Counted from the first letter of the stretch, positions 45,507 to 53,881 are shown. The stretch: DNA of 64,000 bases from Prevotella multiformis DSM 16608 (GCF_000191065.1 NZ_GL872282.1:1202198-1266197); one strand, 5' to 3'. Numbers and translations are program-made. The notes: generated by a model from the sequence alone, not told the origin.

Positions 45507-46673
45507 TTAATCCATTCTGTCCCGATAATCCTCATAGCTATATTCACGCAGCATCTCCAGTTCGTTGTCAACGTGGAGCAGGGCGATGGCGGGATGGCTG
45601 ATGCCGTTGAACATGGTGGTCTTGACCGTCGTGTAGTGAAGCATGTCTTCAAAGATGATGTTCTCTCCTGTCTGCAAGGCATGGTCGAATGTCCATGACC
45701 CCATCCAGTCGCCGCTCAGGCAGCTGTTTGCCCCCATCCGGTAGGTGTGCTCTCCCCTGGCGCTTCCGTCTTCGTCGGCCAGACGGGCATTGCGGATGGC
45801 GGGGTGGTAAGGCATCTCCAGGCAGTCGGGCATGTGACAGCTGAAGCTGACGTTCAGGATGGCGGTCTTGATGCCGTGGTCTTCCACTACGTCTACCACC
45901 TGTGCCACCAGCGGTCCGGTCTGCCAGGCAAAGGCGCTGCCGGGCTCGAGTATGACCTTGATCCACGGGTAGCGTTCCTTGAATCCGCGGAGCGTACGGA
46001 TAAGCCGCTGGACATCATAGTCCTTCCGCGTCATGAGGTGTCCGCCGCCGAAGTTGATCCATTTCAGCTGCGGGAACCATCTGGCGAATCGCCCTTCGAT
46101 GCGTGTCAGTGTGCGTTCAAAGACATCACTTCCGCTTTCGCAATGGCAGTGTACATGGAATCCGTCTACGTCGTCAGGCAGTCTGTCGGGCAGTTTCTCT
46201 GAAGTGATGCCGAAGCGTGTGCCCGGTGCGCAGGGATTGTAGATGAGTGTCTCGACCTCTGAATACTCAGGGTTGACACGCAGTCCGAGGCTCAGCCGCT
46301 CGTTCCCCATCCTGGCCCGGACGTGGTAACGCTCGTATTGTGTCAGGGAATTGAAGACGAGGTGGGACGAGCAGCGTGCGATCTCATCAATCTCATAATC
46401 GGTGTAGCCCGGTGAAAAGGTATGCGTCGGGGCACCGAACTCCTCGAATCCGAGCCTTGCCTCGTAGAGTGACGAGGCGGTGGTCGCCCTGATGTATTCG
46501 CGGAAGATGGGGAATGTACGCCACAGGGCGTATGCCTTAAAAGCGAGGATGATCTCTACACCCGCCTCTTCCGCTACCCGGGCGATGAGTTTCAGATTGT
46601 CCCGGAGCCGTTTTTCCTCCAGAATGTACATGGGGCGGGAGAGTCCGTCGTAGGTCAATGGATTTACTTTCAT
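45507..46673 (-). CDS. nspC: Carboxynorspermidine/carboxyspermidine decarboxylase
   Basis: A 388-residue PLP enzyme of alanine-racemase fold, the last step of the alternative spermidine pathway. The PLP Lys46 is in ILAFKAYALW. Further landmarks are HVHCHCESGSD, the PLP-phosphate loop INFGGGHLMT and the C-terminal active Cys region GANSCLSGDW. The partner dehydrogenase (CASDH) is not in the window. The -7 element ends only 3 bp before the ATG, so the mRNA is probably leaderless. It is divergent from the ThiE-like gene. Confidence 0.95.
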   Translation of the reverse strand: MKVNPLTYDGLSRPMYILEEKRLRDNLKLIARVAEEAGVEIILAFKAYALWRTFPIFREYIRATTASSLYEARLGFEEFGAPTHTFSPGYTDYEIDEIARCSSHLVFNSLTQYERYHVRARMGNERLSLGLRVNPEYSEVETLIYNPCAPGTRFGITSEKLPDRLPDDVDGFHVHCHCESGSDVFERTLTRIEGRFARWFPQLKWINFGGGHLMTRKDYDVQRLIRTLRGFKERYPWIKVILEPGSAFAWQTGPLVAQVVDVVEDHGIKTAILNVSFSCHMPDCLEMPYHPAIRNARLADEDGSARGEHTYRMGANSCLSGDWMGSWTFDHALQTGENIIFEDMLHYTTVKTTMFNGISHPAIALLHVDNELEMLREYSYEDYRDRMD

Positions 46674-46676
46674 GGT

Positions 46677-46685
46677 GCAAATATA
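46677..46685 (-). promoter_or_regulatory. -7 element touching the nspC start codon
   Basis: The minus strand reads TATATTTGC followed by ACC and ATG. The expected transcript start falls on or next to the A of the ATG. Confidence 0.7.
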
Positions 46686-46694
46686 AGGAAAAAT

Positions 46695-46726
46695 TTGCAG
46701 TTATCGGAAATAATCTCTACCTTTGC
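46695..46726 (+). promoter_or_regulatory. Promoter of the ThiE-like gene (-33/-7)
   Basis: TTG at 46695-46697, 20 bp, then TACCTTTGC at 46718-46726. The leader is about 16 nt. Confidence 0.75.
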
Positions 46727-46746
46727 AATGCAAATAAACTAAAGGC

Positions 46747-47358
46747 ATGAAACTGGTCGTCATGACTAAGTCCACTTATTTTGTGGAAGAAGACAAAATC
46801 ATCGGTATGCTCTTCGAGGAGGGTCTGGATAGCCTTCACATCTCGAAGAGAGATACATCCCCACTTTATCTGGAACGTCTTCTTTCTCTTCTCCCTTCAG
46901 AATTTCATCACAGGATCATCGTCCATCAGCACTTCTATGCGAAGAACGAATTTGCACTGGGCGGTATCCACCTGGACAGTGCAGGGGCGGCCGTTCCCAC
47001 GGGCTACAAGGGGACGGTAGGCAGGACGTGTGAGGACGTGATGCAGCTGAGAGCCATGAAGAAGCAGTCGGATTATGTCTTTCTGAAGAATATCCACCAG
47101 CCTCGTGAAGCGACAGCCGACAGGGAACGTGTCCTCTCGGATGCGGAACTGGACGAAGCCGGCCGGCAGGGACTTCTCGGCCGGCACGTCTATGCCATGG
47201 GCGGAATCACGCTGGCGGACATACCGGTTCTCCGTGAGCGGGGATTCGGAGGCGTGGTGATCCGCAACGACCTCTGGGAGCGGTTCTGCATTCACAGCGA
47301 GCAGAACTTCAGTCCGGTCGTTGAATACTTCCGCAAGCTGCGCGCCCTTTGCCAGTAA
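46747..47358 (+). CDS. Thiamine-phosphate-synthase-like protein
   Basis: A 203-residue TIM-barrel protein of the ThiE/TenI family. It shows the strand order of the fold (LVVMTKST, LDSLHISKRD, IIVHQHFYAK, GGIHLDS, DYVFLKNI, VYAMGGITLADI, GGVVIRND). Thiamine-phosphate synthase joins HMP-PP and thiazole phosphate; the pyrophosphate-binding residues are only partly recognisable here, so it may instead be a TenI-like paralogue. It is not in a thiamine operon. It is followed by prs after 55 bp. Confidence 0.75.
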   Translation: MKLVVMTKSTYFVEEDKIIGMLFEEGLDSLHISKRDTSPLYLERLLSLLPSEFHHRIIVHQHFYAKNEFALGGIHLDSAGAAVPTGYKGTVGRTCEDVMQLRAMKKQSDYVFLKNIHQPREATADRERVLSDAELDEAGRQGLLGRHVYAMGGITLADIPVLRERGFGGVVIRNDLWERFCIHSEQNFSPVVEYFRKLRALCQ

Positions 47359-47413
47359 GATGCAGAAGTGACGATAGATTTATATACCTCATCAATATAA
47401 ACAACGAAAAGAA

Positions 47414-48352
47414 ATGAGTGAAAACAACTCTTTTTTGGTATTCTCTGGCACGAAGACAAGATACCTTGCAGAGAAAATCTGTGCCAGCCTCGGCTGTCCG
47501 CTTGGCAACCTGGTGATGACTCGCTTCTCCGACGGTGAGTTCGTCGTTTCCTACGAACAGAGTATCCGCGGAAAGGATGTCTTCCTTGTGCAGAGTACTT
47601 TCCCGAATTCGGACAATCTCATGGAGCTTCTCCTGATGATCGACGCTGCCAAGCGTGCTTCCGCCCGTCAGATCATCGCCGTCATCCCTTACTTCGGCTG
47701 GGCCCGTCAGGACCGCAAGGACAAGCCGCGTGTGAGCATCGGCGCGAAACTGGTTGCCGACCTGCTGAGTGTTGCCGGTATCGACCGTATGATGACGATG
47801 GACCTGCATGCCGACCAGATTCAGGGTTTCTTCAATGTTCCTGTCGACCACCTCTACGCCAGCGGCGTACTGCTTCCTTACGTGCAGAGCCTGCATCTGG
47901 ACGACCTCGTCATCGCCAGTCCTGATGTCGGCGGCTCGAAGCGTGCCAACACGTATGCCAAGTACCTCGGCTGTCCGCTGGTTCTCTGCAACAAGACGCG
48001 TGCCCGTGCCAATGTCGTCGCCACCATGCAGATCATCGGTGACGTGAAAGGGAAGAATGTCATCATCGTTGACGACATGGTAGATACTGCCGGCACCATT
48101 ACCAAGGCGGCTGACATCATGAAGGAAGCCGGTGCCAGGAGCGTCCGCGCCATTGCCTCCCATTGCGTGATGAGCGGCCCTGCTACCGAGCGTGTGGAAG
48201 CTTCTTCGCTGGAAGAGATGGTTTTCACGGATTCCATTCCTTATACGGCCCGCTGCTCGAAAGTGAAGCAGATTTCCGTTGCAGATATGTTCGCCGAGAC
48301 GATCCGGCGTGTCCTCAACAACGAGAGCATCTCCAGCCAGTATCTTATCTGA
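47414..48352 (+). CDS. prs: Ribose-phosphate pyrophosphokinase
   Basis: A 312-residue PRPP synthetase, the normal class I length. Motifs are the substrate loop DGEFVVSYEQSIRGKDVFL, VIPYFGWARQDRKDK, the metal-binding DLHADQIQGFF, and the PRPP signature VIIVDDMVDTAGTI. It makes PRPP from ribose-5-phosphate and ATP for nucleotide, His and Trp synthesis. The lower identity around the flexible loop (CNKTRARANVV where many have KRR) is typical of Bacteroidetes. It ends at a clear terminator. Confidence 0.97.
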   Translation: MSENNSFLVFSGTKTRYLAEKICASLGCPLGNLVMTRFSDGEFVVSYEQSIRGKDVFLVQSTFPNSDNLMELLLMIDAAKRASARQIIAVIPYFGWARQDRKDKPRVSIGAKLVADLLSVAGIDRMMTMDLHADQIQGFFNVPVDHLYASGVLLPYVQSLHLDDLVIASPDVGGSKRANTYAKYLGCPLVLCNKTRARANVVATMQIIGDVKGKNVIIVDDMVDTAGTITKAADIMKEAGARSVRAIASHCVMSGPATERVEASSLEEMVFTDSIPYTARCSKVKQISVADMFAETIRRVLNNESISSQYLI

Positions 48353-48485
48353 TCCGTGCTTTCGCGGCATCTTCAGGGAGTTCCGTGCCCGCCGGCTGTC
48401 GAGTCGGATCCGCAAAGAGACTGTCCGGGGGGCTGCCGGCCTTATCCTATTAAGGTATATATTACAGTTCCACAGACCCTGCAGA

Positions 48486-48537
48486 GGCTGTGTCAAGGAT
48501 GTTCCGCCGGTCCGGCATCCTCGGCACAGCCTTTTCT
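48486..48537 (+). terminator. Intrinsic terminator after prs
   Basis: The outer stem GGCTGTG (48486-48492) pairs with CACAGCC (48525-48531), the inner stem AGGATG with CATCCT (48516-48521), and TTTTCTC follows. Confidence 0.82.
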
Positions 48538-48609
48538 CATGCCTTCCTCTGCTGTTTCTTGGGTATGTCCGGGTCTTTTTCTTCCGCATGGAATCGGCCG
48601 GTGCCCGTG

Positions 48610-48627
48610 AATTGATGTAGGTCAATT
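48610..48627. promoter_or_regulatory. FNR/CRP-like palindromic operator of copy A
   Basis: AATTGAT-GTAG-GTCAATT is a 7+4+7 palindrome with one mismatched pair (T/G). Its centre is 67.5 bp upstream of the -7 element of the small RNA, against 66.5 bp in copy B. The core matches TTGAY-N4-RTCAA of FNR/CRP-superfamily sites. Confidence 0.65.
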
Positions 48628-48663
48628 AATGCCGGATTTATGAGAAAAACGCATGGAAAACCT

Positions 48664-48694
48664 TTGCTGTGTACGCAAACAGTCGTACCTTTGC
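48664..48694 (+). promoter_or_regulatory. Promoter of small RNA copy A
   Basis: TTG at 48664-48666, 19 bp, then TACCTTTGC at 48686-48694, the same as copy B. GTCGTACCTTTGCATCGTCA continues the match past the start site. Confidence 0.87.
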
Positions 48695-48698
48695 ATCG

Positions 48699-48967
48699 TC
48701 AAAAGACAAGAAATATAGATTGTTTAGGTTAGTAGTAATAGATTTAGGTTTTTAGTTATTTAATTTAAGGAAGAACAAAAGAGATTGTTCAGGTTTCAAG
48801 AAAATAGGTTTAGTTAAAGGTAATTAGAAGATTGATTAAAGGATAACAATGATGCAAGATGATTGGGTGACGCCGTGAGGCGGAAGCCCAAAAATCAAGC
48901 ACGATGTCCGCAGAAATGCAGACGACAAAGGGCTCAGCAACAGATTGCCGAGCCCTTTGTCGTTTCT
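48699..48967 (+). ncRNA. Candidate small RNA, copy A of a duplicated transcription unit
   Basis: A roughly 268-nt transcript from a strong promoter to a perfect 14-bp terminator stem (48922-48935 with 48950-48963). The body aligns with the minus-strand unit at 21938-21671. Conserved blocks are the A+U-rich leader with repeated TTTAGGTT, GAACAAAAGAGATTGTTCAG, AAAGGATAACA, the CGCC-GTGA-GGCG hairpin at 48871-48882, and the closing CCAAAAATCAAGC. An ORF MQDDWVTP then stop (48852-48878) corresponds to MQDDWGTP in copy B. No protein gene follows in the same direction (the next gene is convergent), so this is not simply an mRNA leader. The identity of the RNA family is unresolved. Confidence 0.74.
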
Positions 48968-49047
48968 GTCATTTCCATAGAACGCGGAAGACAGTCTCCT
49001 CCTACCGCACGGCATCTGCCTCCCGATGCCGGCGCAGGATGGCGTTT

Positions 49048-50253
49048 TCATCTGGCAGGAGGATTCTGTTTTTCGATTGTCTGCATCTGTTCCAGCCGTC
49101 TGGCCCTTGCCGTCGACTTCGGACTCAGTCTTCCCTTCAGGTATTTCTCCATGACCAGACCGGCTATCGGCGCCGCCGTGTCGGCTCCGAATCCGCCATG
49201 CTCGATGTACACGGCAATGGCTATCTTCGGGTTGTTCATGGGAGCGAAACCGATGAAGGCAGAATGGTCTTTGCCGGCATTCTCGGCGGTTCCGGTTTTC
49301 CCGCATACGGGGTAGGAGGTCCCGTTGAGTACGGTGGCCGTCCCCTTGGTCACGGCCAGTCTCATTCCTGCAATCACGGTGTTGTAGGCGGCCGGGAGCG
49401 CTTTTGTCTGATGGGGAGTGAGGAAACGCGGCGGCAGGGGGGACCACTCCGTGTTCTTATGGATGTGTGGCGTGAAGAAGAAACCGCGGTTGGCGATCGA
49501 AGCAGCCAGATTGCAGAGCTGGAGCGGGGTGACGGTAATGTCGCCCTGTCCCATCCCGGCCCACAGGATGGTTCTGGGCTCCCATCCTGTCTTGTAGCGG
49601 CGTGTGAGATAGTTCACATTGGCCACCAGGCCGCCTTTCTCCCCCGGCATGTCGATGCCTGACGGGCCGCCCAGCCCCATGCTCACGAGGTAGTCGTGCC
49701 AGGTGCTGACGGCCTTCTCCTTCGAACCGTATTTCTGTCTGTCGTTCAGCATCGTCAGGTACGATTGCAGAAACCAGGTGTTGCACGATACGGCCAGCGC
49801 CCCCGTCAGTGTCTCGGGGGAATAGTGGGAGTGGCATTTCACCTTGATGTTCCCGTCGTGGAAACCATGGTGGCAGGCGATCTTCGTATCGGCCTTTACA
49901 AGTCCTTCAGAGAGAAAGACCAGCGCCTGGGCCGGTTTTATCGTAGATCCGGGAGGGTAGGCGGTGGCGATGGCGAGCGCATCGTCAGGGCCTTCGGGCG
50001 AGTTCGTCACCATGCAGAGTATCTCGCCGGTAGCGGGGTCGATGGCCACGATGCTCCCTTTCTTGCCTTGCATGAGTGCCGTCCCGAGCTGCTGCAGCAG
50101 TGGGCGGAGGGTCAGCGGCGGATCTTCATGAAGTCTCTGTGCCGATGCTTCCCCCATGGCGAAGAGGGCGAGTGCCAGCAGTGCGGTACGAAGTAGGCCG
50201 GCCGGTCTGCGGCCGGCGTATGGATGCCGTTTGTCGGGCTTATGATCTTTCAT
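49048..50253 (-). CDS. Short penicillin-binding transpeptidase
   Basis: A 401-residue protein with an N-terminal hydrophobic segment (about 18-38, ALLALALFAMGEASA) and a complete penicillin-binding transpeptidase fold. The active motifs are STIK (103-106), SCN (156-158) and KTG (319-321). It resembles the catalytic half of PBP2/FtsI-type class B enzymes but lacks their N-terminal pedestal domain; class B PBPs are usually 550-700 residues. It may be an exported, possibly soluble D,D-transpeptidase or carboxypeptidase-like enzyme. A GH25 muramidase gene lies 243 bp upstream on the same strand. Confidence 0.88.
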   Translation of the reverse strand: MKDHKPDKRHPYAGRRPAGLLRTALLALALFAMGEASAQRLHEDPPLTLRPLLQQLGTALMQGKKGSIVAIDPATGEILCMVTNSPEGPDDALAIATAYPPGSTIKPAQALVFLSEGLVKADTKIACHHGFHDGNIKVKCHSHYSPETLTGALAVSCNTWFLQSYLTMLNDRQKYGSKEKAVSTWHDYLVSMGLGGPSGIDMPGEKGGLVANVNYLTRRYKTGWEPRTILWAGMGQGDITVTPLQLCNLAASIANRGFFFTPHIHKNTEWSPLPPRFLTPHQTKALPAAYNTVIAGMRLAVTKGTATVLNGTSYPVCGKTGTAENAGKDHSAFIGFAPMNNPKIAIAVYIEHGGFGADTAAPIAGLVMEKYLKGRLSPKSTARARRLEQMQTIEKQNPPAR

Positions 50254-50381
50254 GTTGTCTGTCTTGATAGGTTGTTTTTCCTGACAGGGCCTTCCGTCCC
50301 GGATGTACTTTATGGGAAACGGAGGCTGCTTGTCTTTATTGTCTGGGCGGATGTGAAAGCGGAGAATGTTTCCGACTGTCT

Positions 50382-50470
50382 GGGACTTGTGTTCCCAACC
50401 GGTTGGGAATCCTGTTCCCGGTGGCCGGTACCTGCATTCCCGGCGGCCGGTACTCCTGTTCCCGGCGGCC
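50382..50470. repeat. 22-bp-period palindromic array (TTCCC-CGGC type)
   Basis: Four units start at 50382, 50405, 50427 and 50449 (spacing 23, 22, 22), with a degraded fifth after 50471. The first two have GGGA...TTCCC as in the arrays at 4266 and 43876. The later ones keep TTCCCGGCGGCC but lose the left arm. It lies between the PBP and GH25 genes. Confidence 0.86.
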
Positions 50471-50496
50471 GGGCACTTCCCTGTGCCGCAGGTGCG

Positions 50497-51192
50497 TTAT
50501 AGCCGGATGTCTGCAAGTGAAGTTCCCGACATGAAGCGGTCGAGGTCCACATGTCCGCGGATTCCCCGGATCTTTCCCCGTTCGGTGAACTGCCAGATGT
50601 TGTGGTGTCCCGCTCCCCTGATGGACGGGCGCACGGCATTGTATCTGCCCAGGAAAAGGAAGTAGCTGTTGAATCGGGGCGCAAGGTGGGAGTTGTAGAA
50701 GTTCGCCTGCGAATAAATCAGCGGTTTCTTCCCGTAATGTCTGCGTATGAGTCCTGCGAAGGCAGCCACGCTGTCCTGCACCTGTTTGCGTGTCCATCCT
50801 CTTACCCCTTCGCGTTCTACATCGATCATCGGTATCAGGTCCTGCCTGTGTTTCCGGATTACTTTCCGGAAGTGTCGGAACTGTGCCCTGATAGGGGTGG
50901 AGGAGGAGAGGAAGTGATAGGAACCGCAGCGCAGGCCCTGCCGGCGCGCCCCCTTGATGTTCCGGTCGTAATGTTCGTCCTCGATGGTCGTCCCTTGTGT
51001 CGCCTTGATGTACACGAATCGGATGCTCTTGTTTCTCGCCACCTCTTTCCAGTCGATCTTTCCCTGATGATGCGATACGTCTATGCCGTCGTAGGAGTGT
51101 CGGGAACGGTCGGGCCGGGAAGCGGATGCTGCTGCACAGACGGTGAGCGGAAGAACGATGCTGATGATGAGCGGGAGGATTCTTGACTTCAT
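50497..51192 (-). CDS. GH25 muramidase (lysozyme)
   Basis: A 231-residue exported enzyme: signal peptide MKSRILPLIISIVLPLTVCA, then a single GH25 domain. Family motifs are YDGIDVSHHQGKIDW at the N-terminus, FVYIKATQG, LIPMIDVE with the catalytic Asp-Val-Glu, and the closing HVDLDRF. It hydrolyses the MurNAc-GlcNAc bond of peptidoglycan and is probably used in self wall remodelling. A -7 element at 51275-51267 gives a 70-nt leader. Confidence 0.95.
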   Translation of the reverse strand: MKSRILPLIISIVLPLTVCAAASASRPDRSRHSYDGIDVSHHQGKIDWKEVARNKSIRFVYIKATQGTTIEDEHYDRNIKGARRQGLRCGSYHFLSSSTPIRAQFRHFRKVIRKHRQDLIPMIDVEREGVRGWTRKQVQDSVAAFAGLIRRHYGKKPLIYSQANFYNSHLAPRFNSYFLFLGRYNAVRPSIRGAGHHNIWQFTERGKIRGIRGHVDLDRFMSGTSLADIRL

Positions 51193-51266
51193 TGCTTGTA
51201 AGTGTAACTGTCCGGAAAGATTCCTGATGAATCGGGATCATCCTGTCAGATCTCTTGGTGACGGCT

Positions 51267-51275
51267 GCAAAATTA
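51267..51275 (-). promoter_or_regulatory. -7 element of the GH25 gene
   Basis: The minus strand reads TAATTTTGC. It is divergent from the cysE promoter. Confidence 0.65.
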
Positions 51276-51320
51276 CCATATTTTTCCTGAACAAACACAT
51301 AAAAATCCGATAATAATCAT

Positions 51321-51329
51321 TATCTTTGC
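51321..51329 (+). promoter_or_regulatory. -7 element of the cysE-like gene
   Basis: TATCTTTGC matches the consensus. The transcript would start near 51334, which excludes the in-frame ATG at 51326 and supports the start at 51359. Confidence 0.72.
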
Positions 51330-51358
51330 ATCGTAAATACATCTCGATACAAGCAGCA

Positions 51359-52303
51359 ATGAGCAGACAGGACATCACGCAGCAGCTCATCCAGACGGTG
51401 GATGAGCTTTCGGAGCCGGAGGCGTTGCAAGGTCTTTTCCATGAACACCGCGAGGGAGACCCCCTGCCCTCGGCAAAGGAGCTTGAAGAGATCGTCGGCC
51501 TTTCGCGCTCCATCCTCTTTCCGGGGTTTTACGGGAAGTCGTCTGTCAATATCGAGACCATCAAATATCAGATAGGAGTAAGTGTAGAGCGGCTGCACAA
51601 GCTGCTCAGCCGCCAGGTGATGGCGGGCCTGTGTTTCGACGAGGATTGCCACTGCCCGAATGTGGAGGATATGCGCCGCTGCATGCAGGAGGAGGCCGAC
51701 ATGATTGCCGGGCGCGTCATCGCCAGGTTCCCGGCCATCCGTAGGATTCTCTCGACCGACGTACAGGCGGCCTTCGACGGTGATCCGGCGGCAGTCAATC
51801 AGGGCGAGGTCATCTCCTGCTATCCTGCCGTCAAGGCGATCATCAATTACCGGCTGGCACATGAACTGGTGCTGGAACAGGTCCCGCTCATTCCGCGCAT
51901 GATGACGGAGCTGGCACATTCTGAGACCGGCATCGACATCCATCCGGCCGCTGTGATCGGCACCCATTTCACGATCGACCACGGTACGGGCGTCGTCATC
52001 GGTGCGACGTGCGTCATCGGCAATCATGTGAAACTCTATCAGGGCGTGACATTGGGCGCCAGGAGTTTCCCGCTCGACAAGGACGGGAAGCCCATCAAGG
52101 GGATTCCCCGCCATCCGATTCTGAAGGACGGGGTGATTGTCTATGCCAATGCGACAGTCCTCGGACGTGTCACGATAGGGAAAGGATGCGTCATCGGCGC
52201 CAATGTATGGGTCACCCGGGATATGCCCCCGTGTTCGAAGAAGTACAGGCAGAGCAGGACCGACATACTGGACACCGACTTTGAAGGCGGCGGGGGGATC
52301 TGA
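51359..52303 (+). CDS. cysE: Serine O-acetyltransferase (EpsC/SatA-type)
   Basis: A 314-residue serine acetyltransferase of the longer type with an extended helical N-terminus (1-170). A left-handed hexapeptide helix follows: DIHPAAVIGTHFTIDHGTGV, VIGATCVIGNHVKLYQGVTL, then VIVYANATVLGRVTIG. The DH pair in IDHGTG is the catalytic Asp-His. It makes O-acetylserine for cysteine synthesis. No cysteine synthase gene is beside it. The C-terminal tail is short and ends in Gly. Confidence 0.93.
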   Translation: MSRQDITQQLIQTVDELSEPEALQGLFHEHREGDPLPSAKELEEIVGLSRSILFPGFYGKSSVNIETIKYQIGVSVERLHKLLSRQVMAGLCFDEDCHCPNVEDMRRCMQEEADMIAGRVIARFPAIRRILSTDVQAAFDGDPAAVNQGEVISCYPAVKAIINYRLAHELVLEQVPLIPRMMTELAHSETGIDIHPAAVIGTHFTIDHGTGVVIGATCVIGNHVKLYQGVTLGARSFPLDKDGKPIKGIPRHPILKDGVIVYANATVLGRVTIGKGCVIGANVWVTRDMPPCSKKYRQSRTDILDTDFEGGGGI

Positions 52304-52366
52304 CCTTCCCGTCCGTTCTGCCACTTATTCTTTCCTTTCAACGCTTATAAAATCACGATCACATAA

Positions 52367-53881
52367 ATGCAAGAATTTGAACTCATCGCCAAGACCTTCA
52401 TGGGTTTGGAACAGGTATTAGCAAAAGAACTGACAAAGTTAGGCGCCAACAACGTACAGATAGGACGCCGCATGGTGTCGTTTACCGGTGACAAGGAAAT
52501 GATGTACCGTGCCAACTTCCAGCTGCACACCGCCATCCGCATCCTTAAACCCATCGCACACTTCAAGGCGAGGAGCGCAGAGGATATGTACGAGGAAGTG
52601 AAGAAGATAGACTGGAGCGAATATATCCTCGAGGGAAAGACCTTCTCTGTCGATTCCGTCGTGTATTCCGAGGAATTCACCAATTCGCGCTTTGTCACGT
52701 ATAAGGTGAAGGATGCCATCGTCGATCAGTTCCGTGACCGGACGGGGAGCCGTCCCAATATCTCTGTCAGCAACCCTGACATCCGGCTGAACATCCATGT
52801 GGCGGAAGACAATGCGACCCTGTCGCTGGATTCGAGCGGGGAGTCGCTGCACCGGCGCGGCTACCGTCAGGAAAGCGTCGAAGCTCCGCTGAACGAGGTG
52901 CTGGCCGCCGGTATGATTCTGATGACGGGCTGGGAGGGAGAGACCGACTTCATCGACCCGATGTGTGGGTCGGGGACACTGCCTGTCGAGGCGGCCCTGA
53001 TAGCCCGGAACATCTCGCCGGGTGTCTTCCGCAAGGAGTTCGCCTTCGAGAAATGGCCCGACTTCGACCAGGAGCTGTTTGATATGATCTATAATGACGA
53101 CTCACAGGAACGTGAGTTCACCCATCACATCTACGGCTACGATGCCGACATGAAGGCCGTGAACACGGCACGTATGAATGTGGCCGCCGCCGGCCTGTCG
53201 CGGGATGTGACCATCGCCCAGCAGGACTTCAAGGACTTCACGCAGCCGGAGGAGAAGAGCATCATCGTGATGAATCCTCCTTATGGAGAGCGTATCTCCA
53301 CACCTAACCTGCTGGCTACCTACAAGATGATCGGCGAACGGCTGAAACACCAGTTCATGGGCAATGAGGCATGGATCCTGTCTTATCGTGAGGAGTGCTT
53401 CCGGCAGATCGGCCTGAAACCCAGCATCAAGATTCCGGTCTACAACGGCTCTCTGGAGTGTGAGTTCCGTCGCTATCAGATGTTTGACGGCAAGATGAGC
53501 AGCTTCCGCCACGAGGGTGGGGTAGTGAAGACCGAAGAAGAGAAAAAGGAGATGGCGCAGAAGCACCGCTTCAGGAAAGAACGTGATTTCAAGAAGCGGC
53601 TCGAAGAGAATGAGGAGAATGCCGAAGCTGACATACGGTCGTTTACGTTCCATAGCCTGGAACATAACAAGTTCGGCGGTGGGAAGTTCCGTGACAGCCA
53701 TGAACGCCGCCCCCGTTTCGACCGTGATGACGACAGCCGCAGACGCTCCTTCAAGCGCATTGACGACCGCAAGCGTTCCTTCAGGCGTGACGACGACCGT
53801 AAGTTCGGCGGCAGACGATTTGATAAATCTAACAAGCGCGGAGGATTCCGTGGTAAAAACACATACAGACATGAAGATTAA
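52367..53881 (+). CDS. THUMP-domain rRNA guanine-N2 methyltransferase (RlmL N-terminal type) with basic tail
   Basis: A 504-residue methyltransferase. The THUMP region covers about 45-150, and the Rossmann domain has DPMCGSGTLPVEAALIARN and the N2-guanine catalytic motif NPPYGER (303-309). It is related to the N-terminal half of RlmL, which forms m2G2445 in 23S rRNA. Residues about 395-504 are a low-complexity tail rich in Arg, Lys and Asp with repeated RRDDDR/RxSFxR motifs, likely disordered and RNA-binding. The 3' end overlaps the DPP-IV start by 11 bp (ATGAAGATTAA). Confidence 0.92.
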   Translation: MQEFELIAKTFMGLEQVLAKELTKLGANNVQIGRRMVSFTGDKEMMYRANFQLHTAIRILKPIAHFKARSAEDMYEEVKKIDWSEYILEGKTFSVDSVVYSEEFTNSRFVTYKVKDAIVDQFRDRTGSRPNISVSNPDIRLNIHVAEDNATLSLDSSGESLHRRGYRQESVEAPLNEVLAAGMILMTGWEGETDFIDPMCGSGTLPVEAALIARNISPGVFRKEFAFEKWPDFDQELFDMIYNDDSQEREFTHHIYGYDADMKAVNTARMNVAAAGLSRDVTIAQQDFKDFTQPEEKSIIVMNPPYGERISTPNLLATYKMIGERLKHQFMGNEAWILSYREECFRQIGLKPSIKIPVYNGSLECEFRRYQMFDGKMSSFRHEGGVVKTEEEKKEMAQKHRFRKERDFKKRLEENEENAEADIRSFTFHSLEHNKFGGGKFRDSHERRPRFDRDDDSRRRSFKRIDDRKRSFRRDDDRKFGGRRFDKSNKRGGFRGKNTYRHED

